A DNA stretch of 64,000 bases from Brevibacillus sp042683565. GTDB taxonomy: Bacteria; Bacillota; Bacilli; Brevibacillales; Brevibacillaceae. A program made the translations under genes and the position numbers. Positions 26,653 through 33,985 of this stretch are shown here, in pieces; position 1 is the stretch's first letter; each line of letters opens with the position of its first letter. A model generated the notes under the pieces. That model saw nothing but the letters and a program-made list of their open reading frames with translations, was not told the origin of the DNA and made no database searches. The stretch is taken from positions 186,001-250,000 of the forward strand of contig NZ_JBHUJW010000041.1 in NCBI RefSeq assembly GCF_042683565.1, in the 5' to 3' direction.

Positions 26653-27552
26653 GTGTCGCGGTCGTTGGTTCTGGTTTTGACGATGCTCAGCCTGATTTGG
26701 GGCGGGTCGTTTTTCTTTATGAAAATATTGCTCCACGAGTTCGGTCCCTGGACGATTGCCTTTCTGCGCTCGGCGCTCGGCCTGATCACGATCACCATCG
26801 TCATGCTCATCCTGAAAAAGCCGCTGGAACTGAAGCGGATCGCCTGGGGCCCGATGGTGAGGATGGCCTTGATCAATACGGCAATTCCCTGGGCGTTCAT
26901 CGCCTTCAGCGAGACGCGGGTGACGAGCACAATGGCATCGGTCCTGAATGCGACGACACCGCTCTGGACGCTGGCGATCGGGATTCTGTTCTTCAAAGCC
27001 GCGGTCGGTCGCATGCAGTGGCTGGGGATGCTCATCGGCTTTTGCGGAATCATCGTCCTGCTCGACGTGAACCCTGTCTCCATCGTCTCCGTCGATGTGC
27101 TCGGCTTTCTATGCATGATGGCAGCGACCTGCTGTTATGCGGTCGGCGGGCAGTTGTCCAGGCGGCTGCCGGGCAACTTGTCTGCTTACCAGATCACGTT
27201 CGGCACCTTGCTTAGCTCTACGCTCGGCAGCGGGAGCGTTGCGTTGATGACAGAATCCTGTTCCTTCACCGCCTTCACTTCGGGCAGTACCCTTGGGGCC
27301 TTGGCGGGGATCGGCGTGTTTGGCTCCGGCATCGCGTATATTTTGTACTACTACCTGGTGCAAAAGGGCGGGCCGGAGATTGCGTCTCTCGTGACCTATC
27401 TGGTGCCGGTCACCGCCTTTGTCTGGGGCTATGCGCTGTTGCATGAAGCCATTACGTGGAACCTCATGGCAGGCATGGTCTTTATTGTGGGCGGCGTATT
27501 TTTGACGGGCAGACGGGAGAAGCCGAAAACGCAAGCGACTGTGGAGACGTAA
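26653..27552 (+). CDS. EamA/DMT-superfamily permease
   Basis: This protein has 299 residues from a GTG preceded by GAGGGAAGGG. Ten membrane segments form two EamA repeats: LIWGGSFFFMKILL at the start of the first and the VGGQLSRRLPG region at the start of the second. Positively charged residues cluster on cytoplasmic loops. Exported metabolite unknown. Confidence 0.9.
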   Translation: MSRSLVLVLTMLSLIWGGSFFFMKILLHEFGPWTIAFLRSALGLITITIVMLILKKPLELKRIAWGPMVRMALINTAIPWAFIAFSETRVTSTMASVLNATTPLWTLAIGILFFKAAVGRMQWLGMLIGFCGIIVLLDVNPVSIVSVDVLGFLCMMAATCCYAVGGQLSRRLPGNLSAYQITFGTLLSSTLGSGSVALMTESCSFTAFTSGSTLGALAGIGVFGSGIAYILYYYLVQKGGPEIASLVTYLVPVTAFVWGYALLHEAITWNLMAGMVFIVGGVFLTGRREKPKTQATVET

Positions 27553-27561
27553 AGGGGAAAG

Positions 27562-27593
27562 CAGGCTGCAGATGTCAGGCAGCCTGTTTTTTT
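27562..27593 (+). terminator. Intrinsic terminator after the DMT permease
   Basis: CAGGCTGC/GCAGCCTG stem followed by T7. Confidence 0.92.
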
Positions 27594-27697
27594 GTCTGGA
27601 AGGCTATTCCACCGCGAAGATGCGGGCAAGGCTGCTCGTCCTGGCGCTCGCAGATGCTGCTGCACGATGGGGCGATGGTGCAAATGCAGCAAGCATC

Positions 27698-27726
27698 TTG
27701 ACACGCTGATACGGCTCAAGTAGTAT
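27698..27726 (+). promoter_or_regulatory. Sigma-A promoter of mtnE
   Basis: A perfect -35 TTGACA, 17-bp spacer, and -10 TAGTAT lie 37 bp before the riboswitch. The remaining bases 27594-27697 hold nothing I recognise. Confidence 0.85.
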
Positions 27727-27762
27727 GAAGAAGATTCAAAACATTATATTCCGTGTACTTTA

Positions 27763-27925
27763 CTTATGCAGAGAGGTGGAGGGACTGGCCCGATGAAGCC
27801 CGGCAGCGGATCTGTTTGCCCCGGCGGCAAAAGATGCTGTGCCAATTCCAGCAGGAGTATTCCTGGCAGATAAGGACGTGACGAAGCTGATCTACCCCTT
27901 TTTCTGTAAGGAAAAGGGGTTTTTG
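27763..27925 (+). ncRNA. SAM-I (S-box) riboswitch with terminator
   Basis: The aptamer spans about 27763-27874. It starts with the S-box core GAGAGGTGGAGGGACTGGCC, then CGATGAAGCCCGGCAGC. P1 is formed by CTTAT (27763-27767) and ATAAG (27870-27874). The expression platform is a CCCCTTTT/AAAAGGGG terminator at 27894-27925. Class behaviour: SAM binding favours termination, so mtnE is expressed when SAM is low. Confidence 0.95.
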
Positions 27926-27976
27926 TTGCTCATATCGCGCTACCTGCATTACCCGACAGAAAGGAAATGAAGACAG

Positions 27977-29155
27977 ATGCGTATTCAACCCTCTGACATG
28001 ATCGAGCGGCTGCCGACACAGTTTTTTGCCACGCTGGTAGCGAAAGTAAACAAAGTGATCGCAGCCGGGCACGACGTCATCAATCTCGGCCAAGGCAATC
28101 CCGATTTGCCGACTCCCCCGCATATTGTAGAAGAATTGCAGGCAGCCGCCGCGCTCCCGCTGCATCATAAATATCCGCCGTTCAGCGGCCGCCTGGAGCT
28201 GAAGCAGGCAGTCGCGCATTGGTACAAGCAAGAATTCGACGTCGATCTCGATCCGGAAGAAGAAGTCGCCATCCTGTTCGGCAGCAAGACGGGCTTGGTG
28301 GAAATCTGCCAGGTGCTGATGAACCAGGGCGATGTGGCGCTGGTTCCGGACCCCGGCTATCCGGACTACTGGTCCGGCGTGGCTGTCGTGGACGGGCGCA
28401 TGGTCATGATGCCGCTTCGTGCTGAAAACGGGTTTTTGCCGAACTACGGCCAGATCGCCCAGGCAGATCTGGAGCGTGCGAAGCTGATGTTCCTCAACTA
28501 CCCGAACAATCCTACCGCCGTCAATGCTCCGATTGAATTTTTCGAGGAGACGATTCGCTTCGCCCGCAAAAACGAAATCGTCGTCTGCCACGACTTCGCC
28601 TACGGAGCGATCAGCTATGACGGCAAGAAGCCGGTCAGCTTCATGCAAGTGCCGGGGGCAAAAGAAGTCGGCGTCGAGTTTTACACGTTGTCCAAGACGT
28701 ACAACATGGCAGGCTGGCGCGTCGGCGCGATGGTCGGCAACCGCGAGCTGGTGCGGTTGATTAACCTGATCCAGGACCACTACTTCGTGAGCCTGTTCGG
28801 AGCCGTGCAGATGGCCGCCGTCAAAGCCATGGCCGGATCGCAGCAGTGCGTCCGCGATCTCGTCGCGGTGTATGAGAGCCGGCGCAACGCTCTGTTTACC
28901 AACCTGCACCGCATCGGCTGGCAGGCGCAGCCCTCCCAAGGCTCCTTTTTCGCCTGGCTCCCGGTTCCGAGCGGCTTTACGTCCGTCGAATTTTCCGATT
29001 TGCTGCTGGAAAAAGCCCATGTCGTGGTAGCGCCTGGAAACGGTTTTGGCCCGACCGGCGAAGGCTACGTGCGCGCCGCCCTGCTGTCCGATGAAGCGCG
29101 TCTGGCAGAGGCTGTGCGCAGAATCGAGCAGCTCGGCATTTTTGCCAAAGCATAA
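27977..29155 (+). CDS. mtnE: Methionine-salvage aminotransferase
   Basis: This 392-residue class I/II PLP-dependent aminotransferase has N-terminal VINLGQGNPDLPTP and the PLP lysine in YTLSKTYNMAGWRVG. It closely resembles Bacillus MtnE (YkrV), which transaminates 4-methylthio-2-oxobutanoate to methionine at the end of the methylthioadenosine salvage pathway. The upstream SAM riboswitch supports this over a generic aspartate aminotransferase. The start follows AAAGGA with 11-nt spacing. Other mtn genes are not adjacent. Confidence 0.87.
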   Translation: MRIQPSDMIERLPTQFFATLVAKVNKVIAAGHDVINLGQGNPDLPTPPHIVEELQAAAALPLHHKYPPFSGRLELKQAVAHWYKQEFDVDLDPEEEVAILFGSKTGLVEICQVLMNQGDVALVPDPGYPDYWSGVAVVDGRMVMMPLRAENGFLPNYGQIAQADLERAKLMFLNYPNNPTAVNAPIEFFEETIRFARKNEIVVCHDFAYGAISYDGKKPVSFMQVPGAKEVGVEFYTLSKTYNMAGWRVGAMVGNRELVRLINLIQDHYFVSLFGAVQMAAVKAMAGSQQCVRDLVAVYESRRNALFTNLHRIGWQAQPSQGSFFAWLPVPSGFTSVEFSDLLLEKAHVVVAPGNGFGPTGEGYVRAALLSDEARLAEAVRRIEQLGIFAKA

Positions 29156-29181
29156 CATACAAAGGTAATACCGAAGAAACA

Positions 29182-29221
29182 GACCGCATTCACTGACCGA
29201 TTCAGCGAGTGCGGTCTTTTC
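29182..29221 (+). terminator. Intrinsic terminator after mtnE
   Basis: GACCGCA/TGCGGTC extended by G-U pairs to about 15 bp, with T4. Confidence 0.88.
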
Positions 29222-29275
29222 TTGCAGGACGAAAAGCGCAGCCAGAGTCACTATCAATAAAAATCATTCTCATTA

Positions 29276-29304
29276 TTGACAGATAATGATTTTCATTATA
29301 GGAT
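29276..29304 (+). promoter_or_regulatory. Promoter of the Fur-box gene
   Basis: -35 TTGACA at 29276-29281. The -10 is TATAGG (15-bp spacing) or TAGGAT (17-bp spacing). The Fur box fills the spacer. Confidence 0.75.
29282..29300. promoter_or_regulatory. Fur box
   Basis: GATAATGATTTTCATTATA matches the classical 19-bp Fur consensus at 16 of 19 positions and occludes the promoter spacer. Confidence 0.85.
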
Positions 29305-29316
29305 AGGAATTGCCGA

Positions 29317-29331
29317 TGATAATTAGTCTCA
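29317..29331. promoter_or_regulatory. Second Fur-box-like site
   Basis: TGATAATTAGTCTCA matches the 7-1-7 Fur consensus at 13 of 15 positions, downstream of the predicted start point. Confidence 0.5.
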
Positions 29332-29361
29332 ATGACAACTTGGGCAAAACGGGAGGGTACC

Positions 29362-29832
29362 ATGCGCTATCAGATTAACGGCTACACGGATATGTATACG
29401 GTGATCGCCAACGAGCGGAAGATAGGCGGGGCCATAGAAGCCAGCTCGATCCGGCTGCGTACGGGAGAAGTTTACGCCAATGCGGTACTCACTCGCCTGG
29501 AAATGTCAGGTGCGCATTTTTGCTCGATCGGTTTTGTGACGGAAGAAGGTCAGAGACTGATTGTCCACGTAGACGACATCAGCATGATTGCCGATGCTCG
29601 CCATGTCGATGTGTGCGAGCTGCGCAACGAATACATGCGGGCCGAGAAAAAGGCGGACCGTCTGAAACGGCTGAAGCGTCTGTGCGAGTTGAACGAAGGC
29701 AGCTGTACGTTGACGTTCCAGGAGGAAGCCTTGCTCCTGGCACAGGACGTGGGACTGGAAGAAGCGCATGCCCGGTTCGACCTGTCGTTCCTGCCGCAAG
29801 CAGAGAAATCGCGAGTTGTGCGGATCGCGTAG
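29362..29832 (+). CDS. Fur-box-controlled protein of unknown function
   Basis: I do not recognise this 156-residue family. ATG 29362 follows GGGAGGG with 4-nt spacing. The N-terminal 90 residues look beta-rich. Residues about 95-125 are strongly charged and helical (EYMRAEKKADRLKRLKRL). There is no signal peptide, membrane segment or CxxC pair; single cysteines are scattered. The Fur-box promoter implies induction by iron limitation. The gene is monocistronic between terminators and only 1.5 kb from the encapsulin locus. A function in iron-sparing or iron homeostasis is inference only. Confidence 0.85.
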   Translation: MRYQINGYTDMYTVIANERKIGGAIEASSIRLRTGEVYANAVLTRLEMSGAHFCSIGFVTEEGQRLIVHVDDISMIADARHVDVCELRNEYMRAEKKADRLKRLKRLCELNEGSCTLTFQEEALLLAQDVGLEEAHARFDLSFLPQAEKSRVVRIA

Positions 29833-29860
29833 AGATCGCTTTCCATGAACAGATACATAG

Positions 29861-29888
29861 CCTCTTTCCCATGCGGAAAGGGGTTTTT
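29861..29888 (+). terminator. Intrinsic terminator after the Fur-box gene
   Basis: CCTCTTTCC pairs with GGAAAGGGG (one G-U) and T5 follows. Confidence 0.85.
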
Positions 29889-29957
29889 CGTTTTCGGCAG
29901 CGGAATCGAACAGCCGCTCGACATAGCTAAAACCTATTCCCCCATAGCAAGCGAGCA

Positions 29958-29985
29958 TTGGACATTGCTTGTCGGCAGTGATAAA
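29958..29985 (+). promoter_or_regulatory. Sigma-A promoter of the second aminotransferase gene
   Basis: TTGGAC, 16-bp spacer, GATAAA. Confidence 0.6.
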
Positions 29986-30018
29986 ACAAGATTAAACAAA
30001 ATCAAGGGGGAACGGAAC

Positions 30019-31227
30019 ATGGAGTATTCATTTTCAAAATCAGTCGAAGCATTATCCTCCTCGGCGGTCCGGGAAATCTTGAAGCTGACACAAGGCAATC
30101 AGGTTCTCTCGCTGGCCGGGGGATTGCCGGCAGAGGATTCTTTTCCGATCGCAGAAATGCGGGAAGCGTTTGACCGCTCGTTCGATTTGGGTGCGAAGGC
30201 TCTGCAGTACGGTCTGACCGACGGCTATTTGCCGTTGCGCGAATGGGTGGCTTCCCGCATGAAGCAAAAACAGATGAATGTTGGCGTGGACAATATGCTG
30301 CTGACCACCGGCTCCCAGCAGGCCGTCGACTTGCTTTGCCGCGTCTATTTGGACGAAGGCGACGTCGTGCTGGTAGAAAACCCTACGTACCTGGCTGCGG
30401 TCCAATTGTTCCAATTTCGTGGTATTCGCGCCATTCCGGTGGAGGGAGACGCTGAAGGCATGGATCTGGACGATCTGGCGGCGAAAATCGCAAAATACCG
30501 CCCGAAAATGGCCTACGTCATCCCGACATTTGCCAACCCGACCGGAAAGGTGTGGTCGCTCGAGCGCCGTCTCGGCCTGCTGCGTCAGTGCAAGGAAAAT
30601 AACATTCTGATTCTGGAGGACGATCCGTACGGCGAAATCCAGTTTGACGGACAGGAGCCATACCGCTCCATCTTTTCGCTGGATGAGCATCCGACCGACT
30701 CCTGTGTCGTCTACACCAGCACGTTTTCCAAGATCGTCGCGCCAGGTCTGCGCACCGGCTGGGCGATCGGGGATTCCCGCGTCATCCAGATGATGGTCAA
30801 GGCAAAACAGGCCGTCGATCTGCAGTCGAGCACCATCGACCAGATTGCGCTGCACCAGCTGTTGTCCCGCTTCGATCTGGACAGCCATATCCGGAAAATC
30901 CGCTCCTCCTACCAAGAGCGCATGGAGTGGATGCATGAACTGATGACTAGGCAGCAATGGGAAGGCGTGACGTGGGAGAAACCGCGCGGAGGGATGTTCT
31001 TCTGGGTGAACCTGCCGCAGAACTTCGATGCCGAAAAACTGCTCGCGCTCTCCGTAAAAGAAGGCGTGGCTTTCGTACCGGGCAAGCCGTTCTATGCGGA
31101 GGAAGCCAGGCTCAATACGATGCGCCTGAACTACACCCTGCTCAATCGCGAAGACACGCAGCTGGCGATTTCCCGCCTGGGCAAAGCACTGGCGCAGTAT
31201 CAGCAAACGGAAGCCGTCACGAACTAG
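30019..31227 (+). CDS. PLP-dependent aminotransferase (2-aminoadipate/aromatic type)
   Basis: This protein has 402 residues from ATG 30019, 8 nt after AAGGGGG. It belongs to the fold-type I group related to the catalytic domain of MocR/LysN proteins, but has no N-terminal winged helix. Marks: LSLAGGLPAEDSFP, TTGSQQAVDLLCR, ILEDDPYGEIQF and the PLP lysine in YTSTFSKIVAPGLRTGW. Members act on 2-aminoadipate, branched-chain or aromatic amino acids; the substrate is not determined here. Confidence 0.9.
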   Translation: MEYSFSKSVEALSSSAVREILKLTQGNQVLSLAGGLPAEDSFPIAEMREAFDRSFDLGAKALQYGLTDGYLPLREWVASRMKQKQMNVGVDNMLLTTGSQQAVDLLCRVYLDEGDVVLVENPTYLAAVQLFQFRGIRAIPVEGDAEGMDLDDLAAKIAKYRPKMAYVIPTFANPTGKVWSLERRLGLLRQCKENNILILEDDPYGEIQFDGQEPYRSIFSLDEHPTDSCVVYTSTFSKIVAPGLRTGWAIGDSRVIQMMVKAKQAVDLQSSTIDQIALHQLLSRFDLDSHIRKIRSSYQERMEWMHELMTRQQWEGVTWEKPRGGMFFWVNLPQNFDAEKLLALSVKEGVAFVPGKPFYAEEARLNTMRLNYTLLNREDTQLAISRLGKALAQYQQTEAVTN

Positions 31228-31318
31228 GCAGCAACGAACGCCTGGCAAACCGGGCCGCCACTGGACATAGATACAATTGCCGGACAGGAAGCTGTTCCCT
31301 TTCTGTCCGTACCAAAAA

Positions 31319-31345
31319 GACAGCCAAAAGAGTGGCTGTCTTTTT
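31319..31345. terminator. Bidirectional terminator between aminotransferase and encapsulin
   Basis: Perfect 8-bp stem GACAGCCA/TGGCTGTC, with T5 after it and A5 before it. A further 7-bp hairpin (CGGACAG/CTGTCCG) lies at 31281-31309. Confidence 0.92.
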
Positions 31346-31361
31346 CAATGTCCGGGGACGA

Positions 31362-32210
31362 TTATTCTTCTGTCTCTTCCAGCGTGCAGATGGCAGTCGG
31401 ACGCTTGATGCGCAGGACGACGCACTCGTAGACGCGGAACAAGCTGTTCATTTGCTCGTCTCCGAGGAAAGACGTGTCGAAGTCTTCAGCGACGGCCAGG
31501 TCGAGATTGTGGCGGCCGGTTGCGACGAGGACACCCGCGCGTCCCTTGATCGTCGGAGATTGGAAGACGCCGTCGGTGACGAGGTTGCGGACGTGGTCGA
31601 TCTCCAGCACGTTGGTTCCTTTGTGGACGCGGTGCAGCAGCGCGTACAGTTCAGGAGAGACCACGAGCGCGTAAGGACCGCTGTGGCCCATTTTCAACAG
31701 TTTGTTGCGCGCTTCCACGATGTCGGCAAAGGCATTGCCGGATTCCATCCAGTCGCTCTTGAGATGGGTGAGGCGTCCTTTCACGTTCATCAGGCCGGGC
31801 AGATCGAATTCAGCCGCCCCGTTGAAAATCAGGTCGTCTTCCAGCAGGGCGCAGCCGGAAGCGGCGTTGGCTGCCGCGCTCATGTCCAGCGGCATGCCTA
31901 GCGTACGGGCCTGGGCAACATCGCGCCAGTAGAGCATGAAGTCTTTGTACAAAATCGGGATGGTCATGCTGACGCGACGGCTCGGCTGCGTCAATTCCAG
32001 CGATTCGCCGCGCAGGCTCAGCCCGCCGAAACGGGATTCGTCGTACACGTCATTGGTAATGGTCTGGATGCCTTCTCCGAGCGGTCCGTAAATGTCGATG
32101 AAGCGGCGGCCGACCAGTTGGCGACGGGCCATGTCGACGACAGTCGCGTCCAGCTGGTTCCATTCCTCGTGAGTCAGGGGAGAGTCCGGGTATTTGCGAA
32201 GCTTGTCCAT
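31362..32210 (-). CDS. Encapsulin shell protein (family 1, linocin M18/CFP29 type)
   Basis: This 282-residue HK97-fold protein self-assembles into a protein nanocompartment. Recognisable encapsulin stretches are PLTHEEWNQLDATVV, ARRQLVGRRFIDIYGPLG, the P-domain region around VYDESRFGGLSLRGE, and the A-domain near the C terminus (GRHNLDLAVAEDFDTSFLG). ATG 32210 follows GGAGGTAT. Its cargo gene lies 33 bp upstream in the same transcript. IMEF-type shells are known to store very large amounts of iron and, in Quasibacillus, are T=4. Confidence 0.95.
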   Translation of the reverse strand: MDKLRKYPDSPLTHEEWNQLDATVVDMARRQLVGRRFIDIYGPLGEGIQTITNDVYDESRFGGLSLRGESLELTQPSRRVSMTIPILYKDFMLYWRDVAQARTLGMPLDMSAAANAASGCALLEDDLIFNGAAEFDLPGLMNVKGRLTHLKSDWMESGNAFADIVEARNKLLKMGHSGPYALVVSPELYALLHRVHKGTNVLEIDHVRNLVTDGVFQSPTIKGRAGVLVATGRHNLDLAVAEDFDTSFLGDEQMNSLFRVYECVVLRIKRPTAICTLEETEE

Positions 32211-32243
32211 TGCTATACCTCCAAGTCAGTCAGGATTGTAGGA

Positions 32244-32840
32244 TTAGTGCAAACCTTTCAAGCTGCCTACGGTCAGTCCCTTTTTGCCGGGGACGGAAGC
32301 AGGAGCAGCCGGATGCGAGGTGACGGACGCAACGCCCGCCGACGCCTTCAGATGGTCCACCTGATGAACGTCATGCCCTTCGTCGTGGTCAGTCAGATCC
32401 GCGTGGTACACATCCGAGAAGCGTTCGCTCAGCCTGCTCATGATGTCTTTTACCAGCAAGTAGTCAGCATGCGTTTTTTCCCGCATGCCGTCGAGGTCGA
32501 GCCGCGTCTCTTCATCGCGAAACTCGTACAGGGACAGTTCCAGATGCTCGCGGAAATTGTGCAGCCCGAAGCGCTCCAGATTAATATCGGACAGCAGACG
32601 AGACAGCTCGCGGTCGCTCAATTGATCCGATTTCTGATTCGCAGCCAGTTCTTCCAGATGGGGAACCAGTTGCTCCAGGCGCCCCAAACGCTGTTCTTCT
32701 TCTTCCAGAATGTGATGGTAATACAGGCGGGTGTGCTCGTCCTGGGCAGCGTCAACGATGGGCTGAATGATGCTCATGAAACGGTTGATGTAGCCTCTGG
32801 TACGATCAAAAATGGCGTGCAGCTGTGAAAAGTCTTGCAC
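32244..32840 (-). CDS. IMEF-type encapsulin cargo protein (iron-mineralising, ferritin-like)
   Basis: This protein has 198 residues from a GTG start. That start is chosen because AGGAGG is 8 nt upstream and a promoter lies just before it; the in-frame extension to 32897 would run back through the promoter. The helical body contains Glu/His-rich helices (YYHHILEEEEQRLGRLEQL) suited to iron binding. A flexible Ala/Pro/Ser-rich linker leads to the C-terminal targeting peptide KKGLTVGSLKGLH, matching the encapsulin docking motif. The protein loads into the shell and is expected to oxidise and store iron. The ferredoxin gene often found in IMEF loci is not seen here. Confidence 0.92.
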   Translation of the reverse strand: MQDFSQLHAIFDRTRGYINRFMSIIQPIVDAAQDEHTRLYYHHILEEEEQRLGRLEQLVPHLEELAANQKSDQLSDRELSRLLSDINLERFGLHNFREHLELSLYEFRDEETRLDLDGMREKTHADYLLVKDIMSRLSERFSDVYHADLTDHDEGHDVHQVDHLKASAGVASVTSHPAAPASVPGKKGLTVGSLKGLH

Positions 32841-32874
32841 CCTCCGCCACCTCCTCGCTTTGAACTGTTCCTTC

Positions 32875-32904
32875 ATTATACGCATGGAAAAATCCACCGG
32901 GCAA
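32875..32904 (-). promoter_or_regulatory. Sigma-A promoter of the IMEF-encapsulin operon
   Basis: Minus-strand -35 TTGCCC (32899-32904), 18-bp spacer, -10 TATAAT (32875-32880). Confidence 0.78.
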
Positions 32905-32974
32905 GAAGCAAGTAGATTTCTCTCATATTTGTTCGTAGTTTTGTTTTTTTACAAAAAAGATATCATGGAGAGTA

Positions 32975-33003
32975 TTGTCAAAGCTAATTGGTAATGATAA
33001 TAT
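32975..33003 (+). promoter_or_regulatory. Sigma-A promoter of the DUF2325 gene
   Basis: -35 TTGTCA, 17-bp spacer, -10 TAATAT. Confidence 0.85.
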
Positions 33004-33009
33004 TTATCA
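32995..33009. promoter_or_regulatory. Fur box overlapping the -10
   Basis: TGATAATATTTATCA matches the 7-1-7 Fur consensus at 14 of 15 positions. Confidence 0.88.
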
Positions 33010-33016
33010 ATAAGAG

Positions 33017-33031
33017 TGATATTCATTATCA
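33017..33031. promoter_or_regulatory. Second Fur box
   Basis: TGATATTCATTATCA matches 14 of 15 positions of the 7-1-7 consensus, 7 bp after the first. Confidence 0.85.
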
Positions 33032-33095
33032 ACTACACATTTGAGAATCAACATAGATAGAAGAATCACCCGAATCCCAAGGAGGTAACAAGGCT

Positions 33096-33377
33096 ATGTC
33101 ATCCATTTTAGTCATCGGCGGAGATCGCCTCGGCAATATTATCGAGTTTTTGCAGGAGAGAGGATTCCAGGAAATCCATCATGTGACGGGGCGAAAAAGC
33201 TCCCAGACCGGAGTAAAAATTCCTACTGGCACACACATGATTCTCGTATTGACGGATTACGTCAATCACAACCTGGCCAAAACCGTAAAAAATCAGGCAA
33301 AAGATCGGGAGCTGCCCATTGTGTTCTGCAAGCGTTCGTGCTCCGCGATTGCCAAGGCTTTCCAAATAACGGCGTAA
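33096..33377 (+). CDS. DUF2325 protein, Fur-box regulated
   Basis: This 93-residue protein matches my recollection of the DUF2325 family: MSSILVIGGDRL, then HVTGRK, MILVLTDYVNHNLAKT and PIVFCKRSCSAIAKA. The fold is probably a small Rossmann-like alpha/beta unit. The biochemical role is unknown. AAGGAGG precedes the ATG. Two strong Fur boxes over its promoter predict induction under iron limitation. It is divergent from the IMEF-encapsulin operon, and a 48-codon gene follows. Confidence 0.88.
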   Translation: MSSILVIGGDRLGNIIEFLQERGFQEIHHVTGRKSSQTGVKIPTGTHMILVLTDYVNHNLAKTVKNQAKDRELPIVFCKRSCSAIAKAFQITA

Positions 33378-33438
33378 ATACATACCTCCCGCGGTGGACA
33401 GACTACTAGCGAGACTGATACCACGGAGGAATGCCGCA

Positions 33439-33585
33439 ATGGAACCAAAACGCCTGCACGAATTGCCGCTTGCACAGCTGACGGCCGCCCAACTGGAGCA
33501 GCTCAAACAGGCAGAGGAACAGATCAATTCCGATGGCCGACAGGTGTATCTAATCGCCTATGAAAAGCAAGCCCCGTCCCGCTAG
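33439..33585 (+). CDS. Small hypothetical protein, 48 residues
   Basis: ATG 33439 has GGAGG 9 nt upstream. The product is mostly charged helix (LAQLTAAQLEQLKQAEEQIN) and ends in VYLIAYEKQAPSR. It is probably co-transcribed with the DUF2325 gene, 61 bp upstream. The terminator hairpin begins inside its last codons. Function unknown. Confidence 0.65.
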   Translation: MEPKRLHELPLAQLTAAQLEQLKQAEEQINSDGRQVYLIAYEKQAPSR

Positions 33586-33596
33586 ACGGGGTTTTT
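33572..33596 (+). terminator. Intrinsic terminator after the DUF2325 unit
   Basis: CCCCGTC/GACGGGG with T5. Bases 33597-33683 beyond it hold nothing else I recognise. Confidence 0.92.
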
Positions 33597-33683
33597 GTCT
33601 GCTCTTTTTTGTCTGATTCCGCTGCCGCAGCCTACGCCGCTGGCGGCGCAGCCGGGTGCTTCTGCCATGACCTCATGGGCCGC

Positions 33684-33947
33684 TTATTTGAATACATACT
33701 GCTCCAGTTGCGCTTTGAGCGCATCGATCCCGATGGCAAAGCCAAGGCATTGGCTGGACTGGATGATGAAGGCGTTCAGGCCAATCACTTCGCCGTTCAG
33801 ATTGATGAGCGGACCGCCGCTGTTTCCCGGATTGATCGCCGCATCCGTCTGGAAAATTTCTTCATACAGCCGTTTGGCGACCTGCAATCTCCGGTTTTTC
33901 GCGCTGATGATCCCGGCTGTTACGGAATTTTCCAAACCGAGTGGAGA
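33684..33947 (-). pseudogene. Interrupted trypsin-like serine protease, 3' part
   Basis: This is the C-terminal 87 codons of an S1C/HtrA-like protease: SPLGLENSVTAGIIS, then TDAAINPGNSGGPL with the catalytic Ser, and LNAFIIQ. It is separated from its own N-terminal part (37246-37704) by the 3.3-kb element. A short ATG-initiated frame inside the element end (MGTSGSPL) could at most yield an inactive fragment. Joining at the shared core gives VISVGSPLGLENS in frame. Confidence 0.9.
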
Positions 33948-33950
33948 ACC
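33941..33950 (+). repeat. attL core of the integrative element
   Basis: GTGGAGAACC is the left copy of a direct repeat. The other copy at 37239-37248 differs only at position 5 (A/G). The proposed crossover dinucleotide is GA at 33946-33947. The element half-site arm runs to 33973. Confidence 0.85.
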
Positions 33951-33985
33951 ACTTGTTCCCATAGAGACAAAAAAGAGGAAAATAC

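Noticed and set aside
32841..32897. Longer IMEF protein starting at 32897
   Set aside because: The extension would run through the promoter -10, and the GTG at 32840 has the better ribosome site.
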